From NCBI GenBank assembly GCA_017502525.1, contig JAFVUV010000006.1:62001-126000 (forward strand): a stretch of 64,000 bases of DNA, read 5' to 3'. The position numbers and the translations under genes were made by a program. How positions within the stretch are numbered: position 1 is the first letter of the stretch; each line of letters starts with the position of its first letter. Positions 46,228-56,255 of this stretch are shown here, piece after piece. Under the pieces are notes generated by a model. The model was not told the DNA's origin. It worked only from the letters and a program-made list of their open reading frames with translations, and did no database searches. This stretch comes from Clostridia bacterium (GTDB taxonomy: Bacteria; Bacillota; Clostridia; Christensenellales; Borkfalkiaceae).

Positions 46228-47613
46228 ATGACGAAAAGTTTTGAAATGGATATGACTAAAGGTCCTATCGTTAAAAATATGATAATATACGCTCTACCTA
46301 TTTTGGGCATAAATATCGTTCAATTGCTGTTTAACGCGGCGGACGTAACTATACTTGGAATATTTACGTCGGATAGTGCGGTTGCTGCGGTAGGTTCAAC
46401 CACTGCGCTTGTAAATTTAATTATAGGGTTTTTCATAGGTTTGTCTTTAAGTGCTAACGTTTTGGTTGCAAGGTATATGGGGGCAAGAGACGTTGAAAAA
46501 TCTAGAAGGCTCGTTGGATGTGCGGTTTGCTTAAGTTTGGTGGTTGGCGTGTTTTTGGCGTTGATAGGTTTTCTTTGTTCAAGGACGTTTTTAATTTGGA
46601 TGAAGTGCGACCAGGCAGTACTGAATATGGCAACTAAATATATGCAAATATATTTTTTAGGTATGCCGATAATTATGCTTTATAATTTCTGTGCGTCAAT
46701 TATGCGCGCGGTGGGGGATACGGTTAGACCGCTGATATTTTTAATAGTAGGCGGTGTGCTGAATATAGGCTTAAATATTTTTTTCATACTCGTTTTGGGA
46801 AAGGACGTTGAAGGCGTTGCAATAGCAACCGTTGCGTCGCAAGCGGTGGCGGCGGTGTTATCGATAGCCGTTTTAGTAAAAAGCAACGGCTATGCAAAAT
46901 TAGAGAAGAAGTATTTAAGAATTTATAAAGGCGAACTTAGTGAAATAATAAAATACGGACTGCCTATCGGTGTACAACGCTGTTTGTTCTCGTTATCTAA
47001 CGTGGTCGTTGCATCTACAATAAATACTTACGGTGAACAAGTGGTGGCGGCAAATACGATAGGGCACCAGTTTGACGCAATAGTGCACGATTCTGCAGAT
47101 GCGTTTGCTATGGCGACGATGGCGTTCGTTTCGCAAAACATAGGCGCACAAAACTTTAAACGTGTTTGGCAGGTATTATTTAGAAGTTTAATAATAGTGT
47201 CGTCGGTGGCGTTGTTTGCGGGGGCGTTATGCGTACTGTTTAGAAAACAGTTATGCGATATCATGACGAACGACGTTGAAATTATAGAATATGCTTCAAT
47301 GCGAATTATGACGCTCAGTTTTTTCCATTTTTTAACGGGGACTATGAACGTGTTCGCGAATTTACTTCGCGGTATGGGTAAAAACCTATCGGCAATGATA
47401 AGTTGTTTGGCGTGTACTTGCGGGTTTAGAATATTGTGGATTAAAACGATTTATCTTCTAAATCCCACGCTAAGAATGATTTATGCAGTATATCCTATAT
47501 CTTGGGCGCTATGTTTAATATGTTATTTGATTATAGCAATTCCGTCGCTCAAAAAACTTCAAAGTAATTCGGAAAATATTAAAAGAGAAATAGGGCAAAA
47601 TGAAATTGCTTAA
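46228..47613 (+). CDS. MATE-family multidrug/metabolite exporter
   Basis: 461 residues, 12 hydrophobic segments in two MatE halves. Seen: an opening MTKGPIVKNMIIYALPIL, typical of the NorM/DinF-like branch, SALVN-type loop (STTALVNLIIGFFIGLS), and RAVGDTVRPL in the middle, common to the Firmicutes branch. It should exchange Na+ or H+ for an organic substrate. It is the first gene after the promoter divergent from the LacI-type regulator, so it may export a toxic sugar conjugate or intermediate of the cluster. RBS GGAGAG. Confidence 0.9.
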   Translation: MTKSFEMDMTKGPIVKNMIIYALPILGINIVQLLFNAADVTILGIFTSDSAVAAVGSTTALVNLIIGFFIGLSLSANVLVARYMGARDVEKSRRLVGCAVCLSLVVGVFLALIGFLCSRTFLIWMKCDQAVLNMATKYMQIYFLGMPIIMLYNFCASIMRAVGDTVRPLIFLIVGGVLNIGLNIFFILVLGKDVEGVAIATVASQAVAAVLSIAVLVKSNGYAKLEKKYLRIYKGELSEIIKYGLPIGVQRCLFSLSNVVVASTINTYGEQVVAANTIGHQFDAIVHDSADAFAMATMAFVSQNIGAQNFKRVWQVLFRSLIIVSSVALFAGALCVLFRKQLCDIMTNDVEIIEYASMRIMTLSFFHFLTGTMNVFANLLRGMGKNLSAMISCLACTCGFRILWIKTIYLLNPTLRMIYAVYPISWALCLICYLIIAIPSLKKLQSNSENIKREIGQNEIA

Positions 47614-47652
47614 AATATAAAAAATCCGCTTTTGCGGTTAAGGAGAATAATT

Positions 47653-48969
47653 ATGAAAGACAAATTAGTTGTAACAGGGACGGGCGACTCTTTGTTCGTT
47701 GCCGATATTCCGGAAGAATACTTTAACGGCGATTTTAAAGAAATTAAAGCCTACATAGACGGTTGTGATATTAAAATGACTAATCTTGAGACTAACGTTT
47801 CAAAGTTTGGCAGTTTTCCTAATTCGTTTAGTGGCGGTACTTGGCTTAACACCGACCCTGAAGTTTTTGACGACTTAACTAAATTTGGTTTTAACTATTA
47901 CGGTACGGCGAACAATCATTGTATGGATTACGGCCATCACGGTATGCTTTCTACCATTGATGAACTTGATAAGCGTGGACTTGCTCACTCAGGTACAGGG
48001 AAAAGTTTGGAAGAAGCTAGCGCTCCTGCACTACTTAACGTTGCAGGCAAAAAGACTGCGATTCTTGCAGTTAACTGTGAATACTCGGCTGTTCATACGG
48101 GTGCAAGAGCCGGTGTTAAGACCAACCTTATGCAAGGTCGTCCGGGCGTAAACTATTTTAGACACGACGATTACGTTAATATTTCTAAGGAAGAATATGA
48201 AAAACTTAAAGAGTTAGAGGAAGGTTTCGGAATAAACGTTGAAAGGAATAGGGAAATAGCAGATGGATTTATTCTCGCTGACCCGGAAGGAGTTTATACT
48301 TTCGGCAGCATTAAATTCTGCTACGACGGGTCTAAAAAAACGACAGAGTGCAACAAGGCGGATAAAGAAAGGATTATAAATTCAATTAAAGAAGCTAAAA
48401 AAGAAAACGATTACGTTTTTATTCTTATACACTGTCACGACAGTAAACCGGAATTTAACGCAAGCGTTCCTGATTATTATGAAGAATTAGCACGCGCTTG
48501 TATAGATGCTGGCGCATCTGCGATAATCGGTGGTGGAACGCACGAACTTCGCGCAATAGAAATTTATAACGGCTGTCCGATTTTGTATTCACTTGGCGAT
48601 TTTATTTATCAAGGAATGCGCGTTGCTCATTTGCCCGCAGATTTTATGGAAAAATTCGGTTTGGATAAAAACGCTACTGCATACGAAGGTTTGATGAAAC
48701 GTTCAAAAAACAATACTATAGGTTTACAAGTTCATAAATGTAATTTTATGACTGTTCTTCCTAAAATAACTTATGAGAACGGCAAGATGACGTCACTTGA
48801 ATTAATGCCCGTAGTTGCAGGATTTAAAAAGCCCGGTAAACTTGATGGATTACCTTATCACGCGATAAACGAAGAAAGTCAAGAAATTTACGACATATTA
48901 AATAAACTTTCAACGCCATACGGCACTAAAATAATTAAAAACGGTGATATGTTAAAGGTAGAATTATAA
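47653..48969 (+). CDS. CapA-family metallophosphatase-like protein
   Basis: 438 residues from the ATG at 47653 (AAGGAG at 47640-47645); an in-frame TTG at 47632 precedes that site and is rejected. Related to the PGA_cap/CapA fold of calcineurin-like metallophosphoesterases: TGTGDSLF near the start, CDIKMTNLETNVS, GTANNHCMDYG, ILIHCHDS, IIGGGTHELRAIEIYNGCPI and YSLGDFIY carry the expected metal-ligand Asp, Asn and His. Unlike poly-gamma-glutamate CapA it has no signal peptide or membrane anchor, so it is cytosolic. Its place with sugar kinase and amidohydrolases suggests hydrolysis of a phosphorylated or conjugated sugar, but the substrate is unknown. Confidence 0.8.
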   Translation: MKDKLVVTGTGDSLFVADIPEEYFNGDFKEIKAYIDGCDIKMTNLETNVSKFGSFPNSFSGGTWLNTDPEVFDDLTKFGFNYYGTANNHCMDYGHHGMLSTIDELDKRGLAHSGTGKSLEEASAPALLNVAGKKTAILAVNCEYSAVHTGARAGVKTNLMQGRPGVNYFRHDDYVNISKEEYEKLKELEEGFGINVERNREIADGFILADPEGVYTFGSIKFCYDGSKKTTECNKADKERIINSIKEAKKENDYVFILIHCHDSKPEFNASVPDYYEELARACIDAGASAIIGGGTHELRAIEIYNGCPILYSLGDFIYQGMRVAHLPADFMEKFGLDKNATAYEGLMKRSKNNTIGLQVHKCNFMTVLPKITYENGKMTSLELMPVVAGFKKPGKLDGLPYHAINEESQEIYDILNKLSTPYGTKIIKNGDMLKVEL

Positions 48970-48985
48970 TTAACTGGGTTTATTT

Positions 48986-50335
48986 ATGAAAAAATATTAC
49001 GATATGGTCGAAAAATATAAAGACCTAATACTAGATGCGGAAAAACGTATTTGGTTAAATCCCGAAACAGGTTATCGTGAGATAAAAACTACCGCATACG
49101 TTGCAGAGCATTTTAAGAAACTCGGTTACGAGCTGGTTATGGCAGACGGTATTACAGGATTTTATACGGTATTAGATACGGGTAAACCTGGCCCAACCGT
49201 ATTAGTGCTAGCGGAACTTGATTCGCTTATTAATCGTACTCACCCAGATTGTGATAAAGAAACGGGGGCAGTTCACTCTTGTGGGCACCACGCACAATGT
49301 GCAGCGATTATGGGACTTGCGTCGGCGTTAAAAGAAAAGGACGCGCTTGAAGGACTTTGTGGAAAAATTAAGTTGTGCTTAGTTCCTGCAGAAGAGGGTA
49401 TAGAAATAGCGTATAGAAAAGAACTTGTAAAAAAAGGCATAATACAATTTACTTCTGGTAAACCCGAATTTATAGCGAGAAGATTTTTTGACGACGTGGA
49501 TTTGGCGTTTATGGTACATCAAGCCACAAATAAGAATATTAAATTTTTGTTGACTAAAGGTCATAACGGCGTTATAAGAAAGTGCACTACAGTTAAAGGA
49601 AAATCTGCGCACGCGGGGGCACACCCGGAAGATGGAATTAACGCGCTTAACGCAGCGTCGCTAATAATACTTGCGGTAAATTCGTTAAGAGAAACGTTTG
49701 AAGAAAAGCATTATGCAAGGGTTCACTCAATAATAACGAAAGGTGGGGATGCGGTAAACGCCGTTCCCGACGAAGTGGTAATAGAAAGTTACGTTAGAGC
49801 AGCAGAACCCATTGCGCATAAAAAAGTAAACGACGCGGTTAATCGTGCAATATCTTCGGCGGCGGCAGCAATCGGCTGTACGGTTATGATTGAAGATATG
49901 GCAGGGTCAGAGGCTCTAAACGAAAATGCTGATTTAAGAGATTTAGCGCGTGAAGTTGCTGAAGACGTTGCAGGAAAAGGCTCGTATATGTATGTAGACA
50001 AGTGGTATGCGTCATCAACGGATATGGGAGATATAAGTACGCTAGTTCCAACTATCCACGCTTACGCAACGGGGGCAGATGGTGTTGAACACGGCAAAGA
50101 TTATTTTATAAAAGATGCGTATAGCGCTTGTGTAAATTCGGCTAAGTTTCAATTCGGTTTAATTAGAAAACTTTTAGAAAACGACGCTGAAAAAGCAAAA
50201 GAAATAATATCAAAGTTTACACCTACGTTTAAGAGTGTTGACGAATACTTAAAACATAAAAAATCCATAAATATGGATAAAGAAACGGTTATATTTAACG
50301 AAGACGGGACTATTACGATAGACTATAAAAACTAA
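48986..50335 (+). CDS. M20-family amidohydrolase
   Basis: 449 residues, M20D/AbgB-like metalloamidohydrolase. Seen: metal-site blocks ELDSL, SCGHHAQCAAIMG (His-His), VPAEEG (catalytic and ligand Glu), the dimerisation domain with HAGAHPEDGINALNAA, and a C-terminal His block (GADGVEHGKDYF). These enzymes split N-acyl or amide bonds of small molecules such as aminobenzoyl-glutamate or auxin conjugates. No signal peptide, so it acts in the cytosol. It lies 17 nt after the CapA-like gene and 2 nt before the MFS gene, so an imported amide may be its substrate. Confidence 0.88.
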   Translation: MKKYYDMVEKYKDLILDAEKRIWLNPETGYREIKTTAYVAEHFKKLGYELVMADGITGFYTVLDTGKPGPTVLVLAELDSLINRTHPDCDKETGAVHSCGHHAQCAAIMGLASALKEKDALEGLCGKIKLCLVPAEEGIEIAYRKELVKKGIIQFTSGKPEFIARRFFDDVDLAFMVHQATNKNIKFLLTKGHNGVIRKCTTVKGKSAHAGAHPEDGINALNAASLIILAVNSLRETFEEKHYARVHSIITKGGDAVNAVPDEVVIESYVRAAEPIAHKKVNDAVNRAISSAAAAIGCTVMIEDMAGSEALNENADLRDLAREVAEDVAGKGSYMYVDKWYASSTDMGDISTLVPTIHAYATGADGVEHGKDYFIKDAYSACVNSAKFQFGLIRKLLENDAEKAKEIISKFTPTFKSVDEYLKHKKSINMDKETVIFNEDGTITIDYKN

Positions 50336-50337
50336 TT

Positions 50338-51657
50338 ATGGCAATACTTAGATTTAATTTAATGCACAGTGCAGAGCACGTGACGCTTGGCAATATAAAT
50401 AAAAAAAGAATAAAAGTGGGCAACTTGCTTATATTCGCTTGTTTTTTTATGTATATGATGTCTATGGCGGTAAAAGGTATTTACGCTGCAGAAATATCGT
50501 ATATACAAGAAATGTGGAATATAGGCTATGCGCAAACTAGTTTAGCAAACACCTTTTATTTCGTTACGTATGGGGCAAGTCAGGTTGTATTGTTTTTCAT
50601 AATGAGAAAAATTAGCCTTAAAAAGTACATTGCTTTTACCGTTCCTTTTTCTGCTTTATGTGCGATTTTAATGGGAACCAGTTCAAGCGTGGTTGAAATA
50701 TGGGCATACTTCGGATTGACAGGCGCGTTACAAGCGGGTATTTATTGTGGTTGCAATTCAATATTAACAAGGTATCTTGCAACGTCGCAGTTGTCTAAGG
50801 CAAATAAAACTATGAATTTAGGTTATGCTATTGGCACGGTTTTGGCGTATGGGACTTGCGCACTTTGCATAACGTACGATAAATGGAGATTACCATATTT
50901 TATATTGGGTGGCATTTTTATGGTATCCGTTATAATATTTTTATCGGTGGCTTTTCACGCGTATAGGTTTAAGCATATCAACGAAATGATAGATAGCCAC
51001 AATAAAAATACTTCAATAACGATTGACAACGACGACAATCCCATAATAATGCTTAATACTAAAAGGAAAACCGTGTGGTTTTACGTTATAGATTTGATGC
51101 TTGCTTTTGTTATAACGTCATTGTATTACTTTATAATGAACAACTTTACACCACTTTTGGTTAAAGAACACGGATTAAGTGATAATATAGCAATATACGT
51201 TAGTATCTTAGCTCCCGTAACCATTGCTTTAGGTCCGATTATGGTAATATCGCTTTGCAATAAGCATAGAAATTTTATCCGACAAGGTTTGATTTTTACG
51301 CTAATTGCTTTACCTATACCGTTATTGCTTGCTTTTCTTTATAAAGTACATTTTTTGATAGCGATTGTTTTAACCGTTGTATTCGTTGTCGTTACTAATG
51401 GTATAAAGGCCGTATCGTTAAGCGTAATAACGTTTAAGATGAGAAAGCAAATAAATGCAGGTGCGTATAGCGCGCTTTCAAATGCGGTAGCGTCTTTGGC
51501 AGCGGGCATAACGCCAACTATATTAGGTGGAGTCATTGACGCAACGGGCTGGCAAGTTGCTTACTTAGTAGTGTTTGGTATAATGGTTGTGTTTACGTCG
51601 GTGATGTTAATAATTGACGTCGCAGTTACTCGTAATGATAAAAGGATAAAAAACTAA
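50338..51657 (+). CDS. Major facilitator superfamily transporter
   Basis: 439 residues with about 12 hydrophobic segments in two halves joined by a hydrophilic loop near 220-240. The overall shape resembles organophosphate/organic-anion MFS importers, but no diagnostic substrate motif is visible. It begins 2 nt after the M20 gene, in the same operon, with no clear ribosome site, so translation is probably coupled. It is the likely importer for the compound handled by the cluster (inference from context). Confidence 0.85.
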   Translation: MAILRFNLMHSAEHVTLGNINKKRIKVGNLLIFACFFMYMMSMAVKGIYAAEISYIQEMWNIGYAQTSLANTFYFVTYGASQVVLFFIMRKISLKKYIAFTVPFSALCAILMGTSSSVVEIWAYFGLTGALQAGIYCGCNSILTRYLATSQLSKANKTMNLGYAIGTVLAYGTCALCITYDKWRLPYFILGGIFMVSVIIFLSVAFHAYRFKHINEMIDSHNKNTSITIDNDDNPIIMLNTKRKTVWFYVIDLMLAFVITSLYYFIMNNFTPLLVKEHGLSDNIAIYVSILAPVTIALGPIMVISLCNKHRNFIRQGLIFTLIALPIPLLLAFLYKVHFLIAIVLTVVFVVVTNGIKAVSLSVITFKMRKQINAGAYSALSNAVASLAAGITPTILGGVIDATGWQVAYLVVFGIMVVFTSVMLIIDVAVTRNDKRIKN

Positions 51658-51708
51658 AAAATATTTTATTTAAATAAATTTAATAAAACATAAGAAAGGA
51701 GAAAAAAT

Positions 51709-53187
51709 ATGTCCAAAATTAAAATGGGATGGGCGAAAGTTGATATTACGCCAAATGAAAAAATCGGTCTTTCAGGTCAATTTTACGAAAGAGTTTCAGA
51801 CGTGGTAGAAAGTAGATTATACGTTACTGCGTTTGCATTAGAGAGCGGTAACGACCAAATGATTTTGGTTTCTTGTGACATCGCTGTTGTGGCACAAAAT
51901 CTTAATAGAATGGTTAAAGAAAAACTAGAAGACAAACTTCCTATTTCTACCGATAAAGTAATTCTGAGCGCAATTCATACTCATACGTCTTACGTATATC
52001 AACAAAAAAGAACGTTGCCATCTGCGATTGATTATTTAGAAACAGTTCTTCCAGAAGATATGGCGTACGTTTCAAAAACGACGGGTGAAAAGTATATGGA
52101 CCCCGTTGACGCGCTAAACTTCCTTGCTGATAAAATTACTGAAGCAGTATTACTTGCTTGGGAAAACAGAAAAGAAGGTTATTATCAATGTGCTTTCGGA
52201 CGTGCGGCTGTTGGTATGTGCCGTCGTGTTAGTTATGATGATGGTTCTGCAAGAATGTGGGGGGAAACCAACCTTGCAAACTTTGACGCTTTAGAAGGTG
52301 GTAATGATAGCGGTATTGAACTTATTTACACTTTCGATAAAGATAAAAATTTAAACGGTGTTATAGCAAATATTGCTTGCCCAGCACAAGTCGTTGAGCA
52401 AAGAAGTTTTATTTCTTCAGATTACTGGGGAAAGGTAAGAGAAAACCTTGCTAAGCACTTTGGCAAAGATATTTTCGTTTTAGGACTTTGTTCAGCAGCA
52501 GGCGACCAATGTCCAAGAGATTTGGTGCGTTGGGTTGAACCTGAAACTCCTGTTGACGACCCTAATATCTACCACTTATATCCGGTTGAAAGAAGGGCGG
52601 ACCCGTCAATGTTTGACATTAGTGGATTAAAAGTAGTTGGCAAGAGAATTTCAAATGAAATCATTTCGGTGCTTGAAGAACTTGATTTATCTAATATGAA
52701 AGATGAAGGCGTTTTGATTCACGAAAAAGTTGATATGGTATTCCCACTCCGTAAAGTTACCATCAAAGAATATGAAGATGCTGTGTCAAAAATAGAAGAA
52801 TATATTGCAAACAATCGTGGTAAACACGCAAACTTTGCTGATAACGCAAGATTGTACGTATATTCGGGTATAGTTGATAGATATTTGTTACAACAAAAAG
52901 TTAATACGTTTAAGGAAGAAATTCATATCATTCGTTTTGACGATATTGCTATTGCGTCAAATCCGTTTGAACTATTCCTTGATTACGGTAACCAAATTAG
53001 AGCAAGAAGTAAAGCAAAACAAACTTTCCTTATTCAACTTGCTTGTGGTGCAGGTGGATACTTACCTACTGAAAAAGCAGAAAAAGGTAGCCACTATTCA
53101 GCATACGTATCAAGCGGTACTACGGGACACGTTGGCGGTAATTTATTAGTTAGAGAAACTTTGGAAAGGATAAACAATAAATTTTAA
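51709..53187 (+). CDS. Ceramidase-fold protein, copy 1 (Cys at nucleophile position)
   Basis: 492 residues, similar to the N-terminal catalytic domain of neutral/alkaline ceramidases. Seen: GWAKVDITP at the start, IHTHTS (H90, H92) as the first zinc-ligand block, NDSGIELI, ACPAQVVE where canonical enzymes have a His-containing block (here C224, no His), GLCSAAGDQCPRD with C268 at the place I align with the family GDxSP Ser, and NPFELF (E421) with GYLPTEKA (Y451), matching the remaining ligands. It lacks a signal peptide, unlike secreted ceramidases. The substrate is probably a soluble amide or conjugate and not ceramide. RBS AAAGGAG. First of three tandem paralogues. Confidence 0.75.
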   Translation: MSKIKMGWAKVDITPNEKIGLSGQFYERVSDVVESRLYVTAFALESGNDQMILVSCDIAVVAQNLNRMVKEKLEDKLPISTDKVILSAIHTHTSYVYQQKRTLPSAIDYLETVLPEDMAYVSKTTGEKYMDPVDALNFLADKITEAVLLAWENRKEGYYQCAFGRAAVGMCRRVSYDDGSARMWGETNLANFDALEGGNDSGIELIYTFDKDKNLNGVIANIACPAQVVEQRSFISSDYWGKVRENLAKHFGKDIFVLGLCSAAGDQCPRDLVRWVEPETPVDDPNIYHLYPVERRADPSMFDISGLKVVGKRISNEIISVLEELDLSNMKDEGVLIHEKVDMVFPLRKVTIKEYEDAVSKIEEYIANNRGKHANFADNARLYVYSGIVDRYLLQQKVNTFKEEIHIIRFDDIAIASNPFELFLDYGNQIRARSKAKQTFLIQLACGAGGYLPTEKAEKGSHYSAYVSSGTTGHVGGNLLVRETLERINNKF

Positions 53188-53216
53188 TTATCCGTTTAAA
53201 TTTAGAGGGAAAATAA

Positions 53217-54695
53217 GTGGCTAAAATAAAAATAGGTTGGGCAGAAGTCGATATGACACCCAACTGTAAAGTTCAGTTGAGCGGTCAGTTTTACGAAAGG
53301 GTTACGGACGAAGTTGAAAGTCCCGTGACTTGTACTGCGTTTGCCTTAGAGTGCGGAAACGAACAATTAGTAATATGTTCGTGCGACTTGGTGTCTATTT
53401 CCGATAATCTTATGAAGGACGTTAGAGATATAGTAAAGTCAAAAACTGATTTGCCAACCGAAAAAATTATTATAAACGCTATTCACACACATACTTCTAT
53501 ATCATACAAAAAAATAAAAAACTTAGTTGGGCATATTACTTTTGGCAGTATAAAAAAATTCTTGCCGGATGATATCAAGTACGAGCCTAGAGTACAAGTC
53601 AGCGAAGGTATGGATTTAAATGACGCGTTAAATCATATTGTTGATTGTGTTAGTAAAGCAATTATAAGTGCGTGGGATAACCGTAAAGACGCTTATTATA
53701 AAGCTGGGTTTGGTAGGGTTCCCGTTGGTATGTGTAGACGCGTTTATTACGACGACGGGACGTCAAGATTATACGGCGAAACTAATAACGCCAACTTTGA
53801 TTGTTTAGAAAGTGGTAACGACAGTGGCCTTGAACTTATTTACACTTTTGATGAGAATAAAAACATAAGTGGCGTTATAGCAAACGTTGCTTGCCCCGCA
53901 CAAGTCGTTGAACATAAAAACTTTATTTCTTCAGATTATTGGGGAAAAGTAAAAGATTATTTGCGTGCAAAATTTGGCAAAAACTTTTTCGTGTTAGGGC
54001 TATGTTCCGCGGCGGGCGACCAATCTCCTAGAGATTTAATAAGAAGTGTTCAACCAAGTGAAAAACAGTCTCCGTCAATCGGTGGTTCCAACGTATTTAG
54101 ACACCGTGCAGACCCCTCTATGTACGACGTGGAAGGGTTAAGGTGTATAGGGAAAAGAATTTCTAATGAAATTGTTTCCGTCTATGAACAATTAGACGGG
54201 GAATATTTTGATGAAAGTTTGTTGATTCACAAAACGTTTAATATTCATTTTCCGTTGCGCAAAGTTTCGCTAGAAGAATACCACCAAGCAATGAAAGAAA
54301 TCAATGAGTTTGTTTTGGCGCATCGTGGACAGAACATAACTTTTTTTGAAAGTTCAAAAATGTACTCATCTTCGGGTATTGCTAAGCGATATATAACTCA
54401 ACAGTCTATAAACAGAATAACTGAAGAAATACACGTCGTGCGATTTGGTGATATTGCAATAGTAACAAATCCCTTTGAATTATTTCTTGATTACGGCAAC
54501 CAAATTAGAGCAAGAAGTAAAGCCAAACAGACTTTTATTATTCAACTTGCGTGTGGCTCTGCAGGGTATTTGCCCACTGAAAAGGCTGAAAAAAGCGGGC
54601 ATTACAGCGCTTGCGTTTCAAGTGGGTTTACCGGGCACGAAGGCGGTAACCTTTTAGTAAGCGAAACGTTAGAAAAAATAAACGAAATTTTTTAA
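53217..54695 (+). CDS. Ceramidase-fold protein, copy 2 (Ser at nucleophile position)
   Basis: 492 residues, clear paralogue of the genes on both sides, with the same blocks: HTHTS at 90-94, ACPAQVVE, NPFELFLDYG and GYLPTEKA. It differs in having GDQSPRD, with S270, where copies 1 and 3 have Cys, and in a shortened variable loop after it (KQSPSIGGS). It is the most diverged of the three and its codon choice is less A/T-uniform. The start is a GTG at 53217 with AGAGGG upstream. No signal peptide. Function as for copy 1; the Ser suggests it kept the ancestral chemistry (inference). Confidence 0.75.
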   Translation: MAKIKIGWAEVDMTPNCKVQLSGQFYERVTDEVESPVTCTAFALECGNEQLVICSCDLVSISDNLMKDVRDIVKSKTDLPTEKIIINAIHTHTSISYKKIKNLVGHITFGSIKKFLPDDIKYEPRVQVSEGMDLNDALNHIVDCVSKAIISAWDNRKDAYYKAGFGRVPVGMCRRVYYDDGTSRLYGETNNANFDCLESGNDSGLELIYTFDENKNISGVIANVACPAQVVEHKNFISSDYWGKVKDYLRAKFGKNFFVLGLCSAAGDQSPRDLIRSVQPSEKQSPSIGGSNVFRHRADPSMYDVEGLRCIGKRISNEIVSVYEQLDGEYFDESLLIHKTFNIHFPLRKVSLEEYHQAMKEINEFVLAHRGQNITFFESSKMYSSSGIAKRYITQQSINRITEEIHVVRFGDIAIVTNPFELFLDYGNQIRARSKAKQTFIIQLACGSAGYLPTEKAEKSGHYSACVSSGFTGHEGGNLLVSETLEKINEIF

Positions 54696-54732
54696 GAAAT
54701 GTTTATTGTGTATATTAGTTAGGAGTAAAATT

Positions 54733-56241
54733 ATGGCAAAAATTAAAATCGGCTGGTCAGAAGTTGACATCACGCCCAAAAAAGGAACTAAAATCGGACT
54801 AGCAGGTCAATTTTTTGAAAGAATTACCGACGAAGTTGAAAGTCCTATTTCAGTAACGGCATTTGCGCTTGAAAGTGGCGACGACCAAATGGTAATTGCG
54901 TCTTGCGACTTGGTTGCAATTGGAGTGAATCTTTATGATAAGGTGAAAGAAATGGTAAGTAGCAAAACCGACCTTGCACCTGAAAAGATTATTATTAGCG
55001 CAATACATACGCACACTTCATACGTTTACACAAGAACCGGTTGTCTTTCTAAAAAAGTTCAAGAAGCTGGTTTTGACGATTCTCTTGGTTCGCTTAAATA
55101 CATGGTTCCGCCGGAAATGGCATATCAACCGCTTGTTAGTAACGAAAAGAGTATGGATCCTGACGCTGCTTTTGAATTCCTTGCTGAAAAAGTTACCGAA
55201 GCAATCGTAAGTGCTTGGAACAACAGAAAACCTTCTTATTATCAAAACGCGTTTGGTCGTGCGGTTGTAGGTATGTGCCGTCGCGTTTGTTATGACGATG
55301 GTTCAGCAAAGATGTGGGGCGATACGAATTTAGCGAACTTTGAAGCCTTAGAAGCAGGTAACGATAGCGGTATCGAACTTATTTATACTTTTGACGAAAA
55401 CAAACAACTTTCAGGTGTTATAGCAAATATTGCTTGCCCTGCACAAGTAGTTGAACATAGAAGTTATATTTCTTCAGACTATTGGGGAAAAGTTAAAGCA
55501 AATCTTCGCGCAAAATACGGTGACCATATCCAAGTGTTAGGGCTTTGCTCAGCGGCTGGTGACCAATGTCCTAGAGATATGATTCGTTGGGTTGAACCTG
55601 AATCTTATATTGACGACCCTAATATTAAAAGAGCAAACGTTATTGAACGTCGTGCCGACCCGTCTATGTTTGACGTTAGTGGGTTAAAGTTGGTTGGTAA
55701 AAGAATTTCAAACGAAATTATTTCGGTGTTTGAAGAATTAGGCGACGATTTTAAGGACGAAAGCTTACTTGTTCATGAAAATTATACTATTACACTCCCG
55801 CTTCGCACGGTAACTATTGCCGAATATAATAACGCAGTTGAAATTATTGATAAATTTATAGAAAAGAACCGTGGTAGAAGAATATCGTTTGAAGATAATG
55901 CTTTAATGCACGTTTACTCAGGGACTATAAGACGTTATCATCTTCAACAAAGAATAAACACTTGGGACACTGAAATTCATATCGTCCGTTTTGGCGATAT
56001 CGCAATAGCAACCAACCCCTTTGAATTGTTCCTTGATTACGGTAACCAAATAAGAGCAAGAAGTAAGGCAAAACAAACTTTCATTATCCAACTTGCTTGT
56101 GGTTCGGCAGGATATTTACCTACTGAAAAAGCAGAAAAAGGTAGTCACTATTCAGCATACGTTTCAGGTGGTAACACGGGGCACGTTGGCGGTAATTTAT
56201 TAGTTAGAGAAACTTTAGAAAGAATTAACAACAAATTTTAA
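54733..56241 (+). CDS. Ceramidase-fold protein, copy 3 (Cys at nucleophile position)
   Basis: 502 residues from the ATG at 54733 (AGGAG at 54721-54725); an in-frame ATG at 54706 is upstream of that site and is rejected. Same architecture as copies 1 and 2, with an insert near 100-120 (RTGCLSKKVQEAGFDDSLGS). Like copy 1 it has GDQCPRD (C279) and the HTHTS and ACPAQVVE blocks. The 3' third is nearly identical in DNA to copy 1, including a 35-nt exact run (56182-56216 versus 53128-53162). No signal peptide. Cytosolic amidase-like role inferred. Confidence 0.75.
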   Translation: MAKIKIGWSEVDITPKKGTKIGLAGQFFERITDEVESPISVTAFALESGDDQMVIASCDLVAIGVNLYDKVKEMVSSKTDLAPEKIIISAIHTHTSYVYTRTGCLSKKVQEAGFDDSLGSLKYMVPPEMAYQPLVSNEKSMDPDAAFEFLAEKVTEAIVSAWNNRKPSYYQNAFGRAVVGMCRRVCYDDGSAKMWGDTNLANFEALEAGNDSGIELIYTFDENKQLSGVIANIACPAQVVEHRSYISSDYWGKVKANLRAKYGDHIQVLGLCSAAGDQCPRDMIRWVEPESYIDDPNIKRANVIERRADPSMFDVSGLKLVGKRISNEIISVFEELGDDFKDESLLVHENYTITLPLRTVTIAEYNNAVEIIDKFIEKNRGRRISFEDNALMHVYSGTIRRYHLQQRINTWDTEIHIVRFGDIAIATNPFELFLDYGNQIRARSKAKQTFIIQLACGSAGYLPTEKAEKGSHYSAYVSGGNTGHVGGNLLVRETLERINNKF

Positions 56242-56255
56242 TAAAGGAGAAAAAT

